Shown here: positions 1-7,712 of the stretch, piece after piece
How positions within the stretch are numbered: position 1 is the stretch's first letter
Layout of the letters: every line of letters begins with the position of its first letter
NCBI GenBank assembly: GCA_020628975.1
Contig: JAHDEF010000068.1
Location: forward strand, 1-8,831
Reading direction: 5' to 3'
Length of the DNA stretch: 8,831 nucleotides
Origin: Aquimarina sp.
Lineage (GTDB): Bacteria > Bacteroidota > Bacteroidia > Flavobacteriales > Flavobacteriaceae
The notes under the pieces: model-generated
Seen by the model: only the letters and a program-made list of their open reading frames with translations
Databases searched by the model: none
Told to the model about the DNA's origin: nothing
Translations under genes and position numbers: made by a program

Positions 1-142
1 ACTAAGAATATAAATTTCGTCCTACTATTTGTTTAAGGATCATATCAAGGATATAAAAATCAGTAGGATGAGATTCTTTGTCAAGCAAGGTATGATGTAA
101 ACGGATGTGGTATTACTAATTACAAATATTCATAAATTTATA

Positions 143-427
143 TTAGGTGTTTTTCCTCCTATCGATATGTCCAAGATTCCTTTCAGGAGCAATAACATCG
201 CGAACTAATTTTTTGAGAGTAGTTATTTCAGGGAAACCATTTTGTTCTTTTCTACACCAAATTTTTTGATTGTTGGCATAAATTTCGAAAATACCACCTG
301 TTTTGGGGTATAAATTTAGTTGTTCAATTTCTATACTAAATGTATATAATAATTCCTGCGCCATCCAAGTTGAACGCAGTAACCAATTGCATTGAGTACA
401 GTAATGTATTTCAATACTGTTTTTCAT
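143..427 (-). CDS. Rdx-family (SelT/SelW/SelH-like) thioredoxin-fold protein, CxxC form
   Basis: A 94-residue protein with the features of the Rdx family. It opens with a short beta strand followed by a CxxC motif (CTQC, Cys10 and Cys13) and W15. A GGIFEI segment follows near residues 44-49, and the tail has the family pattern FPEITTLKKLVRDVIAP. In selenoprotein members of this family the second cysteine is selenocysteine; here it is encoded as ordinary Cys. The fold and motif suggest a small cytosolic thiol redox protein, but the physiological substrate of bacterial members is not established and cannot be read from the sequence. No signal peptide or membrane segment is visible. It lies downstream of the GH31 gene on the same strand, separated by an intrinsic terminator, so it is probably not part of the glycogen unit except by read-through. 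The start is the only convincing ATG, 28 bp past the terminator T-run. The family assignment is firm; the function is not. Confidence 0.85.
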   Translation of the reverse strand: MKNSIEIHYCTQCNWLLRSTWMAQELLYTFSIEIEQLNLYPKTGGIFEIYANNQKIWCRKEQNGFPEITTLKKLVRDVIAPERNLGHIDRRKNT

Positions 428-454
428 TTGTAATAGTTTTAAAGATGAAATTTT

Positions 455-496
455 AAAATAAAAAACCTACAAAGACTGATAAACTTCGTAGGTTTT
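455..496 (-). terminator. Intrinsic terminator closing the glycogen operon
   Basis: A 13-bp inverted repeat has arms 462-474 and 484-496 and a 9-nt loop (475-483). Read on the minus strand, all 13 positions pair, with one G-U wobble (487 with 471). The stem is followed directly by a U-rich tract (positions 461-455, UU-A-UUUU in transcript sense). On the plus strand the same position is an A-C mismatch and the T-run is short, so the element is oriented for minus-strand transcripts. It starts 37 bp after the GH31 stop codon and most simply ends the glgA-glgC-glgB-GH31 transcript. Confidence 0.85.
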
Positions 497-510
497 GTAA
501 ACGGTATTTT

Positions 511-529
511 ATTAATAACAGCTATTAAT
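511..529. repeat. Small AT-rich inverted repeat after the GH31 stop codon
   Basis: ATTAATA (511-517) and TATTAAT (523-529) form a perfect 7-bp inverted repeat around a 5-nt loop. It sits 4 bp downstream of the GH31 stop and upstream of the main terminator. It has no G or C pairs in its stem and no U-tract, so it is at most an auxiliary 3'-end structure. It could easily be chance in AT-rich DNA. Confidence 0.3.
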
Positions 530-533
530 TAGC

Positions 534-2930
534 TTATTTTAAATGTAATTCTCCGAAATTTTTATCTATTTTAAAACAAGCAATTCCTTTTTCGTAATTA
601 ATTTCTGGTTGAATTTCTTTGTTATCTAATTCTACAATCGAAATTTTAAAAGGCGCACCAATTAAACATACCTCGAAAGTGTCATATGAAGTTTTAAATT
701 TTCCGTTTTTGTGTTGACGAATAATAATTTCATCACCTTTACCTACAAATGTAAAATCACGTTTGCTGTACTCTCCTTTTTTATATCCATAGCCGTCTCC
801 CTCATCTTCATATATAAATGATTTTTCTTCACCATCTTTATAATAACATTCTAGCTTAAGCTCCGTGATTTCTTTTTCACCTACGTATTGTTGCACAGGA
901 TATTTAGGAATAATAGCTCCCGATTTTACAAATATGGGCATAGAATCAATATCGGCATCTACCCAAATTTCTTTACCGCCTTTAAAAACAGAGTTTGACC
1001 AGTAATCGAACCAAATTCCCTTAGGGATATACATACGTCTTCCCTTTACATTAGGTTCGTTTATTGGACAAGCCAAAATTTTGTCACCAAACAAAAACTC
1101 ATCGGTTCTGTAATGGGTTTGCACATCGGCTTGGTCATACATCACTAATGATTTTAGCATTGGTGTACCGTGAGCAATATATTTCCAAAAAGTTGAATAA
1201 ATGTAAGGCAGCAAATGATATCTAATTTCTATAAATTTTCTACAGATATTAGTAATTTCATCACCAAACGACCAAGGTTCTTGCTCACCGTGATCACCAC
1301 TAGAATGTACTCTAAAGAACGGATGAAAAACGCCTAATTGTACCCATCTAGCAAATAATTCACATTGTGGTTGTTCTGCAAAACCTCCAATATCGGTACC
1401 TGCAAATGAGTAACCAGACATTGCCATACGTTGTATTTGACGATTGGCGACTACTAAATGTTCCCAATTGGCGATATTATCACCCATCCATGTACTGGTG
1501 TAGCGTTGTGTACCTGAATAAGCAGCGCGTGTGATTACGAACGGTCGAGTAGGGTAAGCATGGCGTTTTACTCCATGATAGGTCGCTCTTGCCATTTGCA
1601 TACCGTAAATGTTGTGCGCTTTTCGGTGACTACAAGGGTGCCCGTCGTAATCAAATCGCACGTCATCAGGAAATGACTTACCAGGTACATCCATTACCGC
1701 AGGTTCGTTCATATCATTCCAAACGCCACGTACACCGATTTCTTCTATAAGTCCTTTAAATAAACCTGCCCACCATTCGCGTACATCGGCACGCGTAAAG
1801 TCTGGAAAGTAGCATTCACCAGGCCAAACTTTACCTTTCATGTACGGACCATCGGCACGTTTACAGAAATAATCATTTTCTATTCCTTCTAAAAAAACAT
1901 CGTAATCGTAATCTATTTTAATCCCTGGGTCAATAATGACTACGGTTTTAAAACCATCGGCATTTAGTTCGTCGACCATACGCTTTGGGTCAGGAAATTT
2001 TTCTTTGTCCCATGTAAAACAGCGAAAGCCGTCCATATAATCAATGTCTAAATAAATGGCATCACAAGGAATACTAAGTTCTCTAAACTTGTTGGTAATT
2101 TCTTTAACCTTTGCTTCTGGGTAATAACTCCACTTACACTGGTGGAAACCTAAAGCCCATAAAGGAGGAAGTTCAGGAACCCCCGTCATTTGAGTATATT
2201 TCTCTACAACTTCTTCTACTTGAGGCCCGTGAATAAAGTAATAGTTCATTTCACCCCCTGAAGCCCAAAAACTAGTTACTTGACGGCGTTCTTGACAAAA
2301 ATCGAAAGAGGTTCTAAAAGTATTATCGAAGAAAATACCATAAGCATTTTCACCTTGAACTCCTACATAGAAAGGAATAGCTTTGTAAATCGGGTCGGTA
2401 TTTGGGCCGAATGCATAAGAGTCCGTTACCCAATTTTCGAAACGTTTCCCTTTAAGATTTAAATGAGTTGGTTTATCGCCAAGACCGTAAAAACTTTCAG
2501 CATCTTTTGATATTTTACTCATTTTCACAATATCGGTACCTAGCTCATAGCTATCTTCCCAATGAAAACCTTGTTCATCGCCTAAAATTAAATGCCCATC
2601 ATCCGCTGAATGAATATTCACCTTGAGGTTAGCCTTGTTAATTTTCACATGAATTTTATTGGTTTTTATGATAAATTCACTTTCTTCCTCAATAAGTTCT
2701 AAAGCATTGTAACCAACGCTCGTATTTTCTACAAGTGCATACGAAAAGTCATCTCCAAATTTGTTGGTGGTAGTGTATCGAAAACGCACGACACTATCAC
2801 GTAGCACCGTTACTTGTAAAATTACCCTATTGTAGGTGTGAAAGTAAAAAGTATCTAAATCTCTTTCATGTTTAATAACATGCGAAGGATATTGATTTCC
2901 TTTATGTTGTATTTGTTCATTTAAAATCAT
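534..2930 (-). CDS. GH31 family alpha-glucosidase, probably cytoplasmic
   Basis: A full-length 798-residue glycoside hydrolase family 31 enzyme. Residues about 20-250 form the N-terminal beta-sandwich. Residues about 250-590 form the (beta/alpha)8 barrel, which opens with LGFHQCKWSYYPE. The remainder is C-terminal beta domains, including a DUF5110-like segment near 690-765. The nucleophile signature is WNDMNEP (404-410, nucleophile Asp406). The general acid/base is Asp484 in WMGDN (481-485). The -1 subsite segment LDIDYMDGF (294-302) and FFRVHSS (538-544) also match alpha-glucosidases of the glucosidase II type. The expected reaction is release of glucose from non-reducing alpha-1,4 ends of oligosaccharides or glycogen. 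The N-terminus (MILNEQIQHKGNQ) has no signal peptide or lipobox, which argues for a cytoplasmic role beside the glycogen enzymes. It is the last gene of the cluster, 77 bp after glgB and before a strong terminator. GH31 also contains alpha-xylosidases and transglycosidases, so linkage preference is inferred from motifs and neighbours. Confidence 0.93.
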   Translation of the reverse strand: MILNEQIQHKGNQYPSHVIKHERDLDTFYFHTYNRVILQVTVLRDSVVRFRYTTTNKFGDDFSYALVENTSVGYNALELIEEESEFIIKTNKIHVKINKANLKVNIHSADDGHLILGDEQGFHWEDSYELGTDIVKMSKISKDAESFYGLGDKPTHLNLKGKRFENWVTDSYAFGPNTDPIYKAIPFYVGVQGENAYGIFFDNTFRTSFDFCQERRQVTSFWASGGEMNYYFIHGPQVEEVVEKYTQMTGVPELPPLWALGFHQCKWSYYPEAKVKEITNKFRELSIPCDAIYLDIDYMDGFRCFTWDKEKFPDPKRMVDELNADGFKTVVIIDPGIKIDYDYDVFLEGIENDYFCKRADGPYMKGKVWPGECYFPDFTRADVREWWAGLFKGLIEEIGVRGVWNDMNEPAVMDVPGKSFPDDVRFDYDGHPCSHRKAHNIYGMQMARATYHGVKRHAYPTRPFVITRAAYSGTQRYTSTWMGDNIANWEHLVVANRQIQRMAMSGYSFAGTDIGGFAEQPQCELFARWVQLGVFHPFFRVHSSGDHGEQEPWSFGDEITNICRKFIEIRYHLLPYIYSTFWKYIAHGTPMLKSLVMYDQADVQTHYRTDEFLFGDKILACPINEPNVKGRRMYIPKGIWFDYWSNSVFKGGKEIWVDADIDSMPIFVKSGAIIPKYPVQQYVGEKEITELKLECYYKDGEEKSFIYEDEGDGYGYKKGEYSKRDFTFVGKGDEIIIRQHKNGKFKTSYDTFEVCLIGAPFKISIVELDNKEIQPEINYEKGIACFKIDKNFGELHLK

Positions 2931-2960
2931 AATTGAACAGTTTTATTGTTTAAAGCTTTA

Positions 2961-2992
2961 ACGAATTTCGCCGTTTGTTCGTAGACGAATTT
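2961..2992. repeat. Direct and inverted ACGAATTT repeats in the glgB-GH31 gap
   Basis: The 77-bp gap between glgB and the GH31 gene contains two copies of ACGAATTT (2961-2968 and 2985-2992), 24 bp apart start to start. A TTCGT-ag-ACGAA inverted repeat (2978-2989) overlaps the second copy. A 12-bp palindrome (TTAAAGCTTTAA, 2950-2961) abuts the first. No U-tract follows, so this is not a terminator. The arrangement could be a regulator site or an mRNA processing structure; neither is proven. Confidence 0.35.
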
Positions 2993-3007
2993 AAACTTAA
3001 AGTTAAC

Positions 3008-4915
3008 CTATACGTGTTTAAAAGCGACTACCGATAGGGGAGGAAGTGTAATATTGGCGCTATAATTTTTACCATGTGATTTTTTATCCTCAATTTTTAT
3101 GAACCCTTCATTTTTAATGCCACTTCCGTAGAAATCTGTTAAATCTGAGTTGAAAATTTCTTTTAATTTTTTGTTAGAATTTACCCCTATACGATAATTT
3201 TCTCGTGGTACAGTGGTAAAATTGCACACAACAATTATATTATTTTTAGGATTATGCCCTTTTCTAATAAAGCTAATTACAGAATTTTCACTATCGTCTA
3301 ATGAAATCCACTCAAAGCCATCTTGACCAAATCCTTTTTCGTATAAAGCAGGTTCAGAAGCGTAAATATTATTTATAGCAGCAGTAAACGACATCATTTT
3401 TTTGTGAGGCTCAAATGCTAATAAGTGCCAATCTAAACTTTTGGAAAAATCCCATTCTTCGGTTTGTCCGAATTCAGCTCCTTGAAATAATAATTTAGTG
3501 CCTGGATGAAAATACATATAGCTAAGCATAGTGCGTAAGTTCGCAAAGCGCTGCCATTCGTCACCAGGCATTTTGTAGATTAATGATTTTTTGCCATAGA
3601 CTATCTCGTCATGCGATAAGGGTAACATAAAGTTTTCGCTGAAAGCGTATGCCAAACTAAAGGTAATATCGTTTTGATGGTGCCTGCGGTAAATAGGGTC
3701 TTTAGAGAAATACTCAAGGGTATCATGCATCCATCCCATCATCCATTTCATTCCAAAACCTAGCCCTCCAATATCAATTGGTTTAGTTACGCCAGGAAAA
3801 GCGGTCGATTCTTCAGCAATGGTTTGAATACCATCAAATCGAGTATATAATTCTTTGTTTAATTCTTTTATGAAAGCAATGGCTTCTAAATTTTCATTTC
3901 CGCCAAATTCATTAGCATCCCATTCGCCTTCTTCTCTCGAATAATCAAGATATAGCATAGAAGCCACAGCATCAATTCGCAAGCCGTCGATGTGGAATTC
4001 TTGCATCCAGTACACAGCATTACTAATTAAAAATGCTTTCACTTCATTTCTTCCGTAATTAAAAATAAGACTTTTCCAGTCTGGGTGGTAGCCGCGTTTA
4101 CGGTCGGGATGCTCGTATAAATGTGAGCCATCAAAATAACCTAAACCGTGAGCATCTTCGGGGAAATGTGATGGTACCCAATCTAAAATAACGCCAATAT
4201 CATTTATATGAAATTGATTAATTAGATACTTCAGTTCATCAGGGCTTCCGAAGCGTGAACTCGGTGCAAAATATCCTGTAATTTGGTAACCCCAAGAGGC
4301 GTCGTAAGGATATTCCATAATTGGCATAAATTCTACATGTGTAAAATTTAGCTCTTTAACATGATTTACTAAATCATGAGCCAATTCACCAAAACTTAAA
4401 TGTTCATTTCCTTCCTTTTTCTTCCAAGATTCTAAATGAACTTCGTAAACGGCATAGGGTTTATCTAATCCATTTTTATCTTTTCGGTAGCCCATCCATT
4501 GCTTGTCTTCCCAACGATATGTTGAAGTTTCTTGTATAATAGAAGCGGTATGTGGTGGACGTTCGCATTTTCGACCATAAGGATCTGCTTTTTCCGTTAA
4601 TACCCCATTATGATGAGATTCGATACTATATTTGTACACTTCATTATGACCCACGGATGGAATGAACCCTTCCCAAATACCTGAGCTATCCCAACGTACA
4701 TTTAGGGGATGTTCATTTCTATTCCAAAAATTAAAATTTCCTATTACCGAAACGCTTTTGGCACTTGGTGCCCATACGGCAAAATAAGTGCCTTTTACGC
4801 CATCTTTTTCTATAACATGTGCACCAAACTTATCGAATAAATTGTAGTGCGTACCATTTTTAAATAATGAGATATCAAAATCTGTAAATAGCGAATGTGG
4901 CTGAACTTTATTCAT
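3008..4915 (-). CDS. glgB: 1,4-alpha-glucan branching enzyme GlgB (GH13)
   Basis: A 635-residue glycogen branching enzyme that cuts an alpha-1,4 chain and re-attaches the piece through an alpha-1,6 bond. Residues about 25-115 form the CBM48-type N-terminal domain. The GH13 barrel spans about 150-500 and is followed by an alpha-amylase C-terminal beta domain. The four GH13 regions are present: VILDWVPSHF (242-251), GLRIDAVASM (311-320, nucleophile Asp315), TIAEEST (365-371, acid/base Glu368) and LPLSHDE (431-437, transition-state stabiliser Asp436). The spacing of the three catalytic residues (53 and 121 from Asp315) equals that in E. coli GlgB (D405, E458, D526). The protein is about 90 residues shorter than the E. 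coli enzyme because it lacks the extra N1 domain, as in the short GlgB class. It is the third gene of the cluster, 82 bp after glgC. The start codon is preceded at 9 nt by AATTAACAG (minus strand, 4933-4925), a string that also precedes glgA. Confidence 0.97.
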   Translation of the reverse strand: MNKVQPHSLFTDFDISLFKNGTHYNLFDKFGAHVIEKDGVKGTYFAVWAPSAKSVSVIGNFNFWNRNEHPLNVRWDSSGIWEGFIPSVGHNEVYKYSIESHHNGVLTEKADPYGRKCERPPHTASIIQETSTYRWEDKQWMGYRKDKNGLDKPYAVYEVHLESWKKKEGNEHLSFGELAHDLVNHVKELNFTHVEFMPIMEYPYDASWGYQITGYFAPSSRFGSPDELKYLINQFHINDIGVILDWVPSHFPEDAHGLGYFDGSHLYEHPDRKRGYHPDWKSLIFNYGRNEVKAFLISNAVYWMQEFHIDGLRIDAVASMLYLDYSREEGEWDANEFGGNENLEAIAFIKELNKELYTRFDGIQTIAEESTAFPGVTKPIDIGGLGFGMKWMMGWMHDTLEYFSKDPIYRRHHQNDITFSLAYAFSENFMLPLSHDEIVYGKKSLIYKMPGDEWQRFANLRTMLSYMYFHPGTKLLFQGAEFGQTEEWDFSKSLDWHLLAFEPHKKMMSFTAAINNIYASEPALYEKGFGQDGFEWISLDDSENSVISFIRKGHNPKNNIIVVCNFTTVPRENYRIGVNSNKKLKEIFNSDLTDFYGSGIKNEGFIKIEDKKSHGKNYSANITLPPLSVVAFKHV

Positions 4916-4939
4916 TTAGTGAATCTGTTAATTTTTATA

Positions 4940-4960
4940 AAGTATTTATAATAAATGCTT
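4940..4960. repeat. 21-bp near-palindrome upstream of glgB
   Basis: AAG-T-ATTTAT-A-ATAAAT-G-CTT is symmetric about position 4950 with one non-matching pair (4943/4957). It lies in the 82-bp glgC-glgB gap, 24 bp upstream of the glgB start. Its dyad symmetry and size fit a dimeric regulator site, but the sequence is A/T-dominated and chance is a real alternative. It has no terminator features. Confidence 0.3.
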
Positions 4961-4997
4961 GTATTGTAAGGCTAATACGGGCTATAATTCTTGTAGT

Positions 4998-6278
4998 TTA
5001 TACCCCAATACTAGTACCACTAGGTATAGTTACGCTATTTTTTACTACAATAATCCCATCTCGAATTACGTAGGTATCTGTTTCGGTATCTTCTAAATGG
5101 TCCCCACCTTTAATGGTTACATTATTGCCAATTGCACAGTTTTTTTCAATAATTGCTGTGCTAATGTGGCAGTCGTCACCAATACCAACATAAGGTTTAT
5201 TTGTGGCTATACATTGATTTATTTCTTCAACTGTTTGAAAATTATCGGCTCCCATTAAGTAAGCATCTTCAATAACCGAATTTTTACCTACTCGTGCACG
5301 AATTCCAATTACAGAATGTTTTATTGATTTTGCGGAAAGAATAGAACCTTCACTTATTAAGGCTTTTTCTAAATAAGCAACGTCAATTTTACTTGGAGGT
5401 AAAATACGAGGACGTGTTAATATAGTGTTATCACCATCGAATAAATTGAATTTCGGGATATCGTCAGTCAGCGCTAAGTTAGCATGATAAAAGGCTTTTA
5501 TAGTTCCAATATCTTCCCAGTAGCCTTCGTATTGATAACCGTAAACTTTAGTTCCGTTTGTAATAGCATCAGGGATAATTTCTTTACCAAAATCCATGGT
5601 TTCGGTACCTGTAAGTACTTTAGCCATAATATCTCGATTGAAAATATAAATACCCATTGAGGCTAAATATTCACGGCCTTCGGCTTTCATGTCACTAGAT
5701 ACCTCAGAATCCCACCCACTAAGCTTATCCATGGGAGGTTTTTCTGTAAAACTGGTGATGAAATCATCATCATTGGTTTTTAAAATTCCGAATGCAGGAC
5801 ATTCATCGGCTCTTACAGGTTGTGTGGCTACGGTAATTTCAGCGCCATTGTCGATATGCGATTGTATCATTTGTGATAAATCCATATTGTAAAGTTGATC
5901 TCCGGATAAAATTAACGCATAATCATATTCATGTCTATGAAAGTGATGTTGACATTGCCTAACAGCATCGGCAGTACCTTGAAACCAAGTTTGGTTGTCA
6001 GGTGTTTGTTCAGCAGCAAGAATATCTACAAAAGCATCACTAAAGTGACTAAATTGATAGGTGTTTTTTACGTGTGAATTTAAAGATGCAGAGTTAAATT
6101 GCGTTAATACATATATCCGTTTAAGATCATTGTTGATACAGTTTGATATAGGAATATCAACCAATCTATATTTACCAGCAACAGGTACTGCTGGTTTTGA
6201 ACGATGACTTGTTAATGGCTCAAGACGAGTTCCTCTTCCGCCACCTAATATGATGCTTAGTACTTTTTTGTTGAGCAT
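4998..6278 (-). CDS. glgC: Glucose-1-phosphate adenylyltransferase GlgC (ADP-glucose pyrophosphorylase)
   Basis: A 426-residue enzyme that makes ADP-glucose and pyrophosphate from ATP and glucose-1-phosphate, the committed step of glycogen synthesis. The N-terminal nucleotidyltransferase domain carries GGGRGTRL (12-19), SKPAVPVAGKYRLVDIP (27-43), WFQGTADAVRQ (98-108), the catalytic Asp127 in LSGDQLY, and the glucose-1-phosphate lysine Lys180 in TEKP. The C-terminal part (about 290-426) is a left-handed beta-helix of short hexapeptide-like turns, ending in VVKNSVTIPSGTSI. The wording resembles cyanobacterial and plant enzymes more than E. coli GlgC. At the position of E. coli activator Lys39 this protein has His25. 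Lysines matching the cyanobacterial 3-phosphoglycerate site appear at Lys379 (IIEKN) and Lys413 (VVKNS). Allosteric behaviour is inferred, not shown. The start lies only 3 bp after the glgA stop, which implies co-transcription and probably translational coupling. Confidence 0.97.
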   Translation of the reverse strand: MLNKKVLSIILGGGRGTRLEPLTSHRSKPAVPVAGKYRLVDIPISNCINNDLKRIYVLTQFNSASLNSHVKNTYQFSHFSDAFVDILAAEQTPDNQTWFQGTADAVRQCQHHFHRHEYDYALILSGDQLYNMDLSQMIQSHIDNGAEITVATQPVRADECPAFGILKTNDDDFITSFTEKPPMDKLSGWDSEVSSDMKAEGREYLASMGIYIFNRDIMAKVLTGTETMDFGKEIIPDAITNGTKVYGYQYEGYWEDIGTIKAFYHANLALTDDIPKFNLFDGDNTILTRPRILPPSKIDVAYLEKALISEGSILSAKSIKHSVIGIRARVGKNSVIEDAYLMGADNFQTVEEINQCIATNKPYVGIGDDCHISTAIIEKNCAIGNNVTIKGGDHLEDTETDTYVIRDGIIVVKNSVTIPSGTSIGV

Positions 6279-6281
6279 AAT

Positions 6282-7712
6282 TTAAGGTAATATGTTAAGC
6301 GTTAATGATTGATATAATTTTATGTACTGTGCGGCAGATTTCTTCCACCCACTATTGATACTCATTATTTCGAGTCGTTTTTTCTTGTAGAAACTTGTGT
6401 TCTCAAAAACATCGACAGCCCTTTTAATAGCAAAGCCTATTTCATGCACCGAAATATCGAAACATACAATACCCGAGCCTTTGGTATTTTCGTCGAAGTC
6501 GATAACGGTATCTTTCAGTCCGCCAACATTACTTACAATAGGAATTGCACCGTATCGCATGGCGTAAAGTTGATTTAACCCACAAGGTTCTACGCGCGAA
6601 GGCATTAGTAAGAAGTCAGTTCCGCCGTAGACGATATGTGCTAACTCTTCATTGTAGCCTATATAATTATTATAGTTTTCTTTGTAGAATGGTTTAATGT
6701 CATTGAGATCACGTTCGGTATTTCCGTCGCCACTCCCAAGAATCAGAAGGTTCACATTCAGTTTTAGTTCATCGAAAATGTATCTAATTACATCTGGTAA
6801 TAAATCAGAACCTTTTTCGTGAACAAATCTTCCGATAAAACTCACAAGCGGTAAGTTAGGGTCAAAATCAAAGGTTTCACATAACCATTCTTTATTTCCA
6901 TTTCTTTTCAGAATCGATCTTCTGTCAAAATTGGATTTTAGAAATTTATCCTTTTTAGGATTCCATACCACATCATCAATACCATTTAAAATACCTAGTG
7001 ATTTTTCAGCTTCTTGTTTTAGTAATTCTTCTAGACCATTTGCTTTTTCTTGTAATTCCCCTAGATAATTAGGCGATACAGTAGTAATTCGCCAGGCACA
7101 TTTTATTGCGGTAGCTAACGGATTTATTTGTCCTTTCCAGTCTAAAAGGCCTTTTTTTTCTACAGGAAATTCAGGCAAGTAGTTCATTTTCTCAAAACCA
7201 AACCATCCTTGGTATTGCGCATTGTGAATGGTAAGAACGGTAGGTATCGTTTTCAAATCATTGTATTTGTAACAATGCGCTGTGAAAAAAGGAATCAAAC
7301 CTGTATGGTGATCGTGACAATGTATAATTTCTGGTTTAACTTCTTGTGTTAGAATAAAATCAGCAACTACTTTTTGAAAAGCCGTAAATCGTTCGGTGTC
7401 GTAAGGATATCCGTAAACATTTTCTTTATCAGTTAACCCGAAAATTTTCACCAAATACAATTCAAAACCTAAAATTTCTTTGGAGTATTCAAGAATTTCA
7501 TAGTAATATTCATCGATACCCAGTAATAAATTTCCTGTTGTATAATTGATAGGAACATGGGTTTGCACAAATTTTTTCTCATAAAAAGGCATAATTACTT
7601 TAGAAGTAAAACCAGCACTTTCTTGGTATTTTGGCAAGGCACCCACAACGTCAGCTAGTCCACCAACTTTGGCAATCGGAAAGCATTCTGCAGTAACGTG
7701 TAATATGTACAT
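6282..7712 (-). CDS. glgA: Glycogen synthase GlgA (ADP-glucose, GT5)
   Basis: A 476-residue glycosyltransferase family 5 synthase that transfers glucose from ADP-glucose to the non-reducing end of an alpha-1,4-glucan. The N-terminal Rossmann domain starts at once with MYILHVTAECFP and the ADP-glucose-binding loop KVGGLADV (Lys15; E. coli has KTGGLADV). HCHDHHTGLIPF (131-142), TIHNAQYQG (161-169) and LNGIDDVVWNP (242-252) follow. The GT-B C-terminal domain contains FIGRFVHEKG (292-301, Arg295 and Lys300) and the retaining-enzyme motif SRVEPCGLNQLYAMRYG (372-388, Glu375 matching E. coli Glu377). The length is normal for bacterial GlgA. It is the first gene of the cluster, so the promoter should lie in the 467-bp gap upstream. 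AATTAACAG (minus strand, 7727-7719) sits 6 nt before the ATG, within the odd palindrome TTAACTGTTAA (7715-7725). No SD sequence is visible. Confidence 0.97.
   Translation of the reverse strand: MYILHVTAECFPIAKVGGLADVVGALPKYQESAGFTSKVIMPFYEKKFVQTHVPINYTTGNLLLGIDEYYYEILEYSKEILGFELYLVKIFGLTDKENVYGYPYDTERFTAFQKVVADFILTQEVKPEIIHCHDHHTGLIPFFTAHCYKYNDLKTIPTVLTIHNAQYQGWFGFEKMNYLPEFPVEKKGLLDWKGQINPLATAIKCAWRITTVSPNYLGELQEKANGLEELLKQEAEKSLGILNGIDDVVWNPKKDKFLKSNFDRRSILKRNGNKEWLCETFDFDPNLPLVSFIGRFVHEKGSDLLPDVIRYIFDELKLNVNLLILGSGDGNTERDLNDIKPFYKENYNNYIGYNEELAHIVYGGTDFLLMPSRVEPCGLNQLYAMRYGAIPIVSNVGGLKDTVIDFDENTKGSGIVCFDISVHEIGFAIKRAVDVFENTSFYKKKRLEIMSINSGWKKSAAQYIKLYQSLTLNILP

Larger units (their letters stand above)
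534..7712 (-). other. Glycogen gene cluster glgA-glgC-glgB-GH31, probable operon
   Basis: Four co-oriented genes with gaps of 3, 82 and 77 bp and no convincing internal terminator, preceded by a 467-bp gap and followed by a strong intrinsic terminator. Three genes cover glycogen synthesis in full: activation, elongation and branching. The fourth is a hydrolytic alpha-glucosidase. No phosphorylase or GlgX-type debranching gene is inside the unit. Single transcription is inferred from spacing and terminator position. Internal promoters in the 82- and 77-bp gaps cannot be excluded. Confidence 0.8.

Noticed and set aside
18..70. Inverted repeat CGTCCTACT / AGTAGGATG (18-26 and 62-70) considered as a terminator for the Rdx gene.
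   Set aside because: The 35-nt loop is long, no U-tract follows on the minus strand, and one pair is a mismatch when read as minus-strand RNA.
2..112. A 36-codon open stretch on the minus strand, in the same frame as the Rdx gene, with protein-like wording (LLDKESHPTDFYILDMILKQ).
   Set aside because: It follows two stop codons, has no start near its beginning, ends in TAG at positions 4-2 and matches no family I recognise. A second frame here is open for about 26 codons too, so chance in AT-rich DNA is the simpler reading.
2280..2462. A 60-codon plus-strand open frame inside the GH31 gene.
   Set aside because: It lies wholly antisense to a conserved coding region and encodes nothing recognisable; it is a shadow frame.
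5689..5892. A 67-codon plus-strand open frame inside glgC.
   Set aside because: It is antisense to conserved GlgC sequence with no independent support; it is a shadow frame.
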